Source of the DNA: S015-6 sp964384945
Lineage (GTDB): Bacteria; Desulfobacterota; DSWW01
Length of the DNA: 25,936 nt
NCBI GenBank assembly: GCA_964384945.1
Contig: CAYLMK010000041.1
Location: 1-25,936, forward strand
Reading direction: 5' to 3'
Below are positions 23,533 to 25,936 of this stretch, piece after piece; position 1 is the first letter of the stretch, and every line of letters begins with the position of its first letter. The translations under genes were made by a program, and so were the position numbers. The notes beneath the pieces were generated by a model. That model did not search any database. It saw only the letters and a list, made by a program, of their open reading frames with translations, and was not told the origin of the DNA.

Positions 23533-25296
23533 ATGAAGCCTCCAACGAATCTCCCGGTGGTCGTCATCGGCGCAGGCCCCGCAGGCCTGAGCGCGGCCTA
23601 TCGCCTGGCCGAAAAGGGCCATGCGCCGCTCGTGCTCGAGCGGGCGGAGCGGGTCGGCGGCATCGCCCGGACGGAAGGTTACCGGGGCTATGCCTTCGAC
23701 ATCGGAGGCCACCGCTTCTTCACGAAGAACGAGGAGATCGAACGGCTCTGGAAGCGGATGCTGGGAGACGATCTCCTCCGCGTGCCCCGCACCTCGCGCA
23801 TTTATTACAGAGGCCGCTTTTTCGACTATCCGCTCAAGCCCTTGAACGCCATCGTCAACCTGGGCCTGACGGAAAGCCTGCTCATTCCGCTGAGCTACCT
23901 GAAGGCCCAGATCCGGAAGCGTGCCCGGGAGGACACCTTCGCACAGTGGGTCTCCAACCGCTTCGGAGAACGACTCTACCGGACCTTCTTCAAGACCTAC
24001 ACGGAAAAGGTGTGGGGGATCTCCTGCGACGAGATCCTCGCGAGCTGGGCCGCCCAGCGCATCCAGGGGCTTTCGCTCTCCGCGGCCGTGGCGAACGCCC
24101 TGTTCGGAGTCCAGAAGAGCAAATCCCTGATCGAGGCCTTCGACTACCCGGTCCTGGGGCCGGGAATGATGTGGGAGGCCTTCCGGAAGTCGATCGAGTC
24201 GGCCGGAGGCGAGGTCAGGCTCAACTGCGAGGTGACCCGCCTGTGCCTGGAGAAGGAACGTATCGTCCACGTGGGTGTTCGGGAGGGCGGCCGGGAGGGG
24301 GATCTGCCCGTCCGTGACGTCATCTCAAGCATGCCTGTCTCCACGCTCGTCGCCCTTCTCGATCCCGAAGCTCCCGGGGAGGTGCGCGAGGCGGCCCGCA
24401 GGCTTTCCTACCGGGCCTTCCTGATCGTGGTCCTCCTCGTGAACAAGCGGGCGGTCTTCCCGGACCAGTGGATTTACGTGCACGGATCGAATGTGAGGGT
24501 GGGGCGCATCCAGAACTTCAAAAACTGGAGCCCCGCCATGGTCCCGGATCCGGAGACCACCAGCCTCGGGATGGAATATTTCTGCGACGAAGGAGATGAG
24601 GTCTGGCGGATGTCCGACCAGGACCTGGGTCGGCTGGCCTCCTCGGAGTTGGCCGAACTCGGGCTGGCCGACCGGGACGACGTGACGGACAGCTACGTGG
24701 TGCGCCAGCCCAAGGCCTACCCCGTCTACAACCAGGGATACGAAAGGCGCCTGGCAACCGTTCGAAGCCACCTCGGGACGATCCGGAATCTCCAGACCAT
24801 CGGCCGCAACGGCATGCATCGGTACAACAACATGGACCACTCGATGATCACCGGGATTCTCGCCGCCGAGAATGTCCTGGGTGCAAGCCACGACCTCTGG
24901 AGCGTGAACGAGGAACAGGAGTATCTGGAAGTAAAGAGGGCCGCCGAGGCCAAGGCGGAACTCCTCGCACCCGCGTTCGCGCGGATGGACAAGCTGGCCT
25001 TTGCGGCCTCCGTGGGGAGCGCTTCCGGCCTCGTAATCTTCCTGGCCACCCTCTGGCTGGTCGTCAAGGGAGGAGAGGTGGTCGGTCCCAATCTGCGCTT
25101 CCTGGAAAACTACTTCATCGGGTACACCGTCACCACGGAAGGGGCCTTTCTGGCCTTCGGATACGCCTTCGTCTGGGGATTTCTCTTCGGATGGCTCTTT
25201 GCCTATCTTCGAAATCTCATTCTTGCCTCCTACCTGTATGCGGCAAGGAAGAAGGCCGAGATGTTGACCCTGCGGGATTTCTTCGAGAGCTTCTGA
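23533..25296 (+). CDS. FAD-dependent oxidoreductase (UDP-galactopyranose mutase/protoporphyrinogen-oxidase-like) with C-terminal membrane domain
   Basis: A 587-residue flavoprotein. The N-terminal Rossmann motif VVVIGAGPAGLSAAYRLAEKG and the second signature ERVGGIARTEGYRGYAFDIGGHRFFTK place it in the amine-oxidase/UGM-like group often found in polysaccharide gene clusters. A late segment (IGRNGMHRYNNMDHSMITG) closes the FAD site, as in related proteins. After residue about 480 the protein changes to a membrane domain with two hydrophobic helices (499-563), ending in a charged tail. That domain is repeated as a separate protein in the next gene. The ATG at 23533 is chosen over a TTG at 23512; its ribosome-binding site is weak. 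The substrate is unknown; sugar or isoprenoid redox chemistry at the membrane is a guess. Confidence 0.85.
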   Translation: MKPPTNLPVVVIGAGPAGLSAAYRLAEKGHAPLVLERAERVGGIARTEGYRGYAFDIGGHRFFTKNEEIERLWKRMLGDDLLRVPRTSRIYYRGRFFDYPLKPLNAIVNLGLTESLLIPLSYLKAQIRKRAREDTFAQWVSNRFGERLYRTFFKTYTEKVWGISCDEILASWAAQRIQGLSLSAAVANALFGVQKSKSLIEAFDYPVLGPGMMWEAFRKSIESAGGEVRLNCEVTRLCLEKERIVHVGVREGGREGDLPVRDVISSMPVSTLVALLDPEAPGEVREAARRLSYRAFLIVVLLVNKRAVFPDQWIYVHGSNVRVGRIQNFKNWSPAMVPDPETTSLGMEYFCDEGDEVWRMSDQDLGRLASSELAELGLADRDDVTDSYVVRQPKAYPVYNQGYERRLATVRSHLGTIRNLQTIGRNGMHRYNNMDHSMITGILAAENVLGASHDLWSVNEEQEYLEVKRAAEAKAELLAPAFARMDKLAFAASVGSASGLVIFLATLWLVVKGGEVVGPNLRFLENYFIGYTVTTEGAFLAFGYAFVWGFLFGWLFAYLRNLILASYLYAARKKAEMLTLRDFFESF

Positions 25297-25331
25297 TGCG
25301 ACGAGCGCAGGAAGCCCGGGAGGACGTTGCC

Positions 25332-25649
25332 ATGAAAGAGCGAAGCGAAGACGATCGGACCGCGGAGCAGAAGCTCTTCAGCGGAGTCCTGTGGCTGAAT
25401 GCAAGGGTCTTCGGCCTCACGCTGGGCATCGTCTGCGGCCTCGGGCTGTTCGTGGCGACGAACTGGCTCGTGATCAAGGGAGGCAAACCGGTCGGACCGC
25501 ACCTGGCCCTCCTGAGCCAGTACTTCATCGGATACAGGGTCTCTTTCCTCGGAAGCCTGATCGGGTTCCTGTACGGCTTCGCGTTCGGCACCATGACCGG
25601 CTCGTTCATCGGCTGGTTCTACAACAAGATCGCTTCCATGCGACGCTGA
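25332..25649 (+). CDS. Small two-helix membrane protein, paralogue of the C-terminal domain of the preceding oxidoreductase
   Basis: A 105-residue protein with a short charged N-terminus and two hydrophobic segments (about 30-50 and 70-95) rich in spaced glycines. Residues 36-100 align without gaps to residues 499-563 of the upstream oxidoreductase; 30 of 65 positions are identical by my count, including WLVxKGGxxVGP and YFIGYxV. GGGAGGA lies 8 nt before the ATG at 25332. An in-frame ATG at 25296 overlapping the previous stop is the alternative, adding 12 residues. The two genes should be translated from one transcript. I do not recognise a named family. Confidence 0.8.
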   Translation: MKERSEDDRTAEQKLFSGVLWLNARVFGLTLGIVCGLGLFVATNWLVIKGGKPVGPHLALLSQYFIGYRVSFLGSLIGFLYGFAFGTMTGSFIGWFYNKIASMRR

Positions 25650-25658
25650 CCGGCGGAC

Positions 25659-25680
25659 CGGAGCGGCTTCGACCGCTCCG
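25659..25680 (+). terminator. Possible terminator hairpin after the membrane protein gene
   Basis: CGGAGCGG (25659-25666) pairs perfectly with CCGCTCCG (25673-25680) around a 6-nt loop, starting 10 bp after the stop codon. No T-run follows, so intrinsic termination would be weak; it may act as an mRNA 3' stabiliser. Confidence 0.4.
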
Positions 25681-25816
25681 CGTCGTCCCCTGGAACCGGG
25701 GCTCCCTCCCGCCGGACGCATTCTCTTCTTTCCGGTCAACTTTTTCGGAAGAACGGCCGATTCCCCTGTAAGTTATGGCGAGTAAAATCATGGAGGCCCT
25801 CCACCCGGGGATCGGG

Positions 25817-25921
25817 ATGAGAAGGATCAAGACCAGCAACCGTGAAATCGTGAACCTGGCCCTGATCGTTGCCCTGACGATTAGCCCGACTTTCGCTATT
25901 CGGGGGGTATTGGTTTCCTAA
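25817..25921 (+). CDS. Possible small signal-peptide-like peptide, or frame-damaged start of an exported protein
   Basis: A 34-codon frame reading MRRIKTSNREIVNLALIVAL then TISPTFAIRGVLVS. It has a basic start, a hydrophobic core and a small-residue end like an export signal, then stops at 25919-25921. An in-frame ATG at 25775 would give 48 residues. There is no clear ribosome-binding site. It could be a real small membrane peptide, the remnant of a secreted protein, or chance. Confidence 0.25.
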   Translation: MRRIKTSNREIVNLALIVALTISPTFAIRGVLVS

Positions 25922-25936
25922 GTACCTGAAAATAAA

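Noticed and set aside
1..25936. CRISPR arrays, rRNA, tRNA genes or prophage modules
   Set aside because: No regularly spaced direct repeats, tRNA cloverleaf with CCA-type end, rRNA-like sequence or phage structural genes were seen on reading.

Overview
The window looks like a chromosomal segment of an anaerobic or facultative Gram-negative bacterium, plausibly a Desulfobacterota/deltaproteobacterial-type lineage. Pointers are outer-membrane/periplasmic DUF1302 and DUF1329 proteins, a large sigma-54 activator, and a selenocysteine-containing NAD-linked formate dehydrogenase. A mevalonate-pathway decarboxylase is less typical, so the taxonomic guess is weak.

Left block (1-11.1 kb, visibly lower GC than the right half). 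A GNAT acetyltransferase (+) converges on a 1033-aa sigma-54 activator (-). The 706-bp region divergent from the activator holds a decayed C-terminal scrap of an acyl-CoA ligase and, lying on that scrap, a well-formed -24/-12 promoter (4406-4421). Downstream are four co-directional genes: a DUF1302 outer-membrane-type protein, a DUF1329 periplasmic protein, a 665-aa fusion of a fumarylacetoacetate-hydrolase (FAH) domain with a metallo-beta-lactamase (MBL) domain, and an acyl-CoA synthetase. This reads as a regulated uptake/activation/hydrolysis module for an unknown hydrophobic or aromatic carboxylic acid. It is the best candidate here for an undescribed system.

Scar region (11.1-12.4 kb). 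A truncated IS66-type transposase remnant abuts a toxin-antitoxin pair: an intact ribbon-helix-helix antitoxin and a MazF-like toxin broken by one frameshift, with an operator-like palindrome in the promoter. Base composition changes across this scar, suggesting the left block and right block have different histories.

Middle block (12.6-17.8 kb, high GC, - strand). A three-gene operon encodes a NuoE-like [2Fe-2S] subunit, a NuoF-like FMN/NAD subunit and a formate dehydrogenase catalytic subunit. The catalytic subunit is read through an in-frame UGA (14301-14303) as selenocysteine; a bacterial SECIS hairpin follows the UGA. A TTGACA-18-TAGGAT promoter precedes the operon.

Right block (17.9-25.9 kb, high GC). 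Genes of envelope/isoprenoid flavour: a GT-B glycosyltransferase (-), an MFS transporter (+), diphosphomevalonate decarboxylase (+), a GT-C-like polytopic membrane protein (-), a FAD-dependent UGM/protoporphyrinogen-oxidase-like protein with a C-terminal membrane domain (+), and a small membrane protein (+) that is a stand-alone paralogue of that C-terminal domain (30 of 65 positions identical without gaps by my own count).
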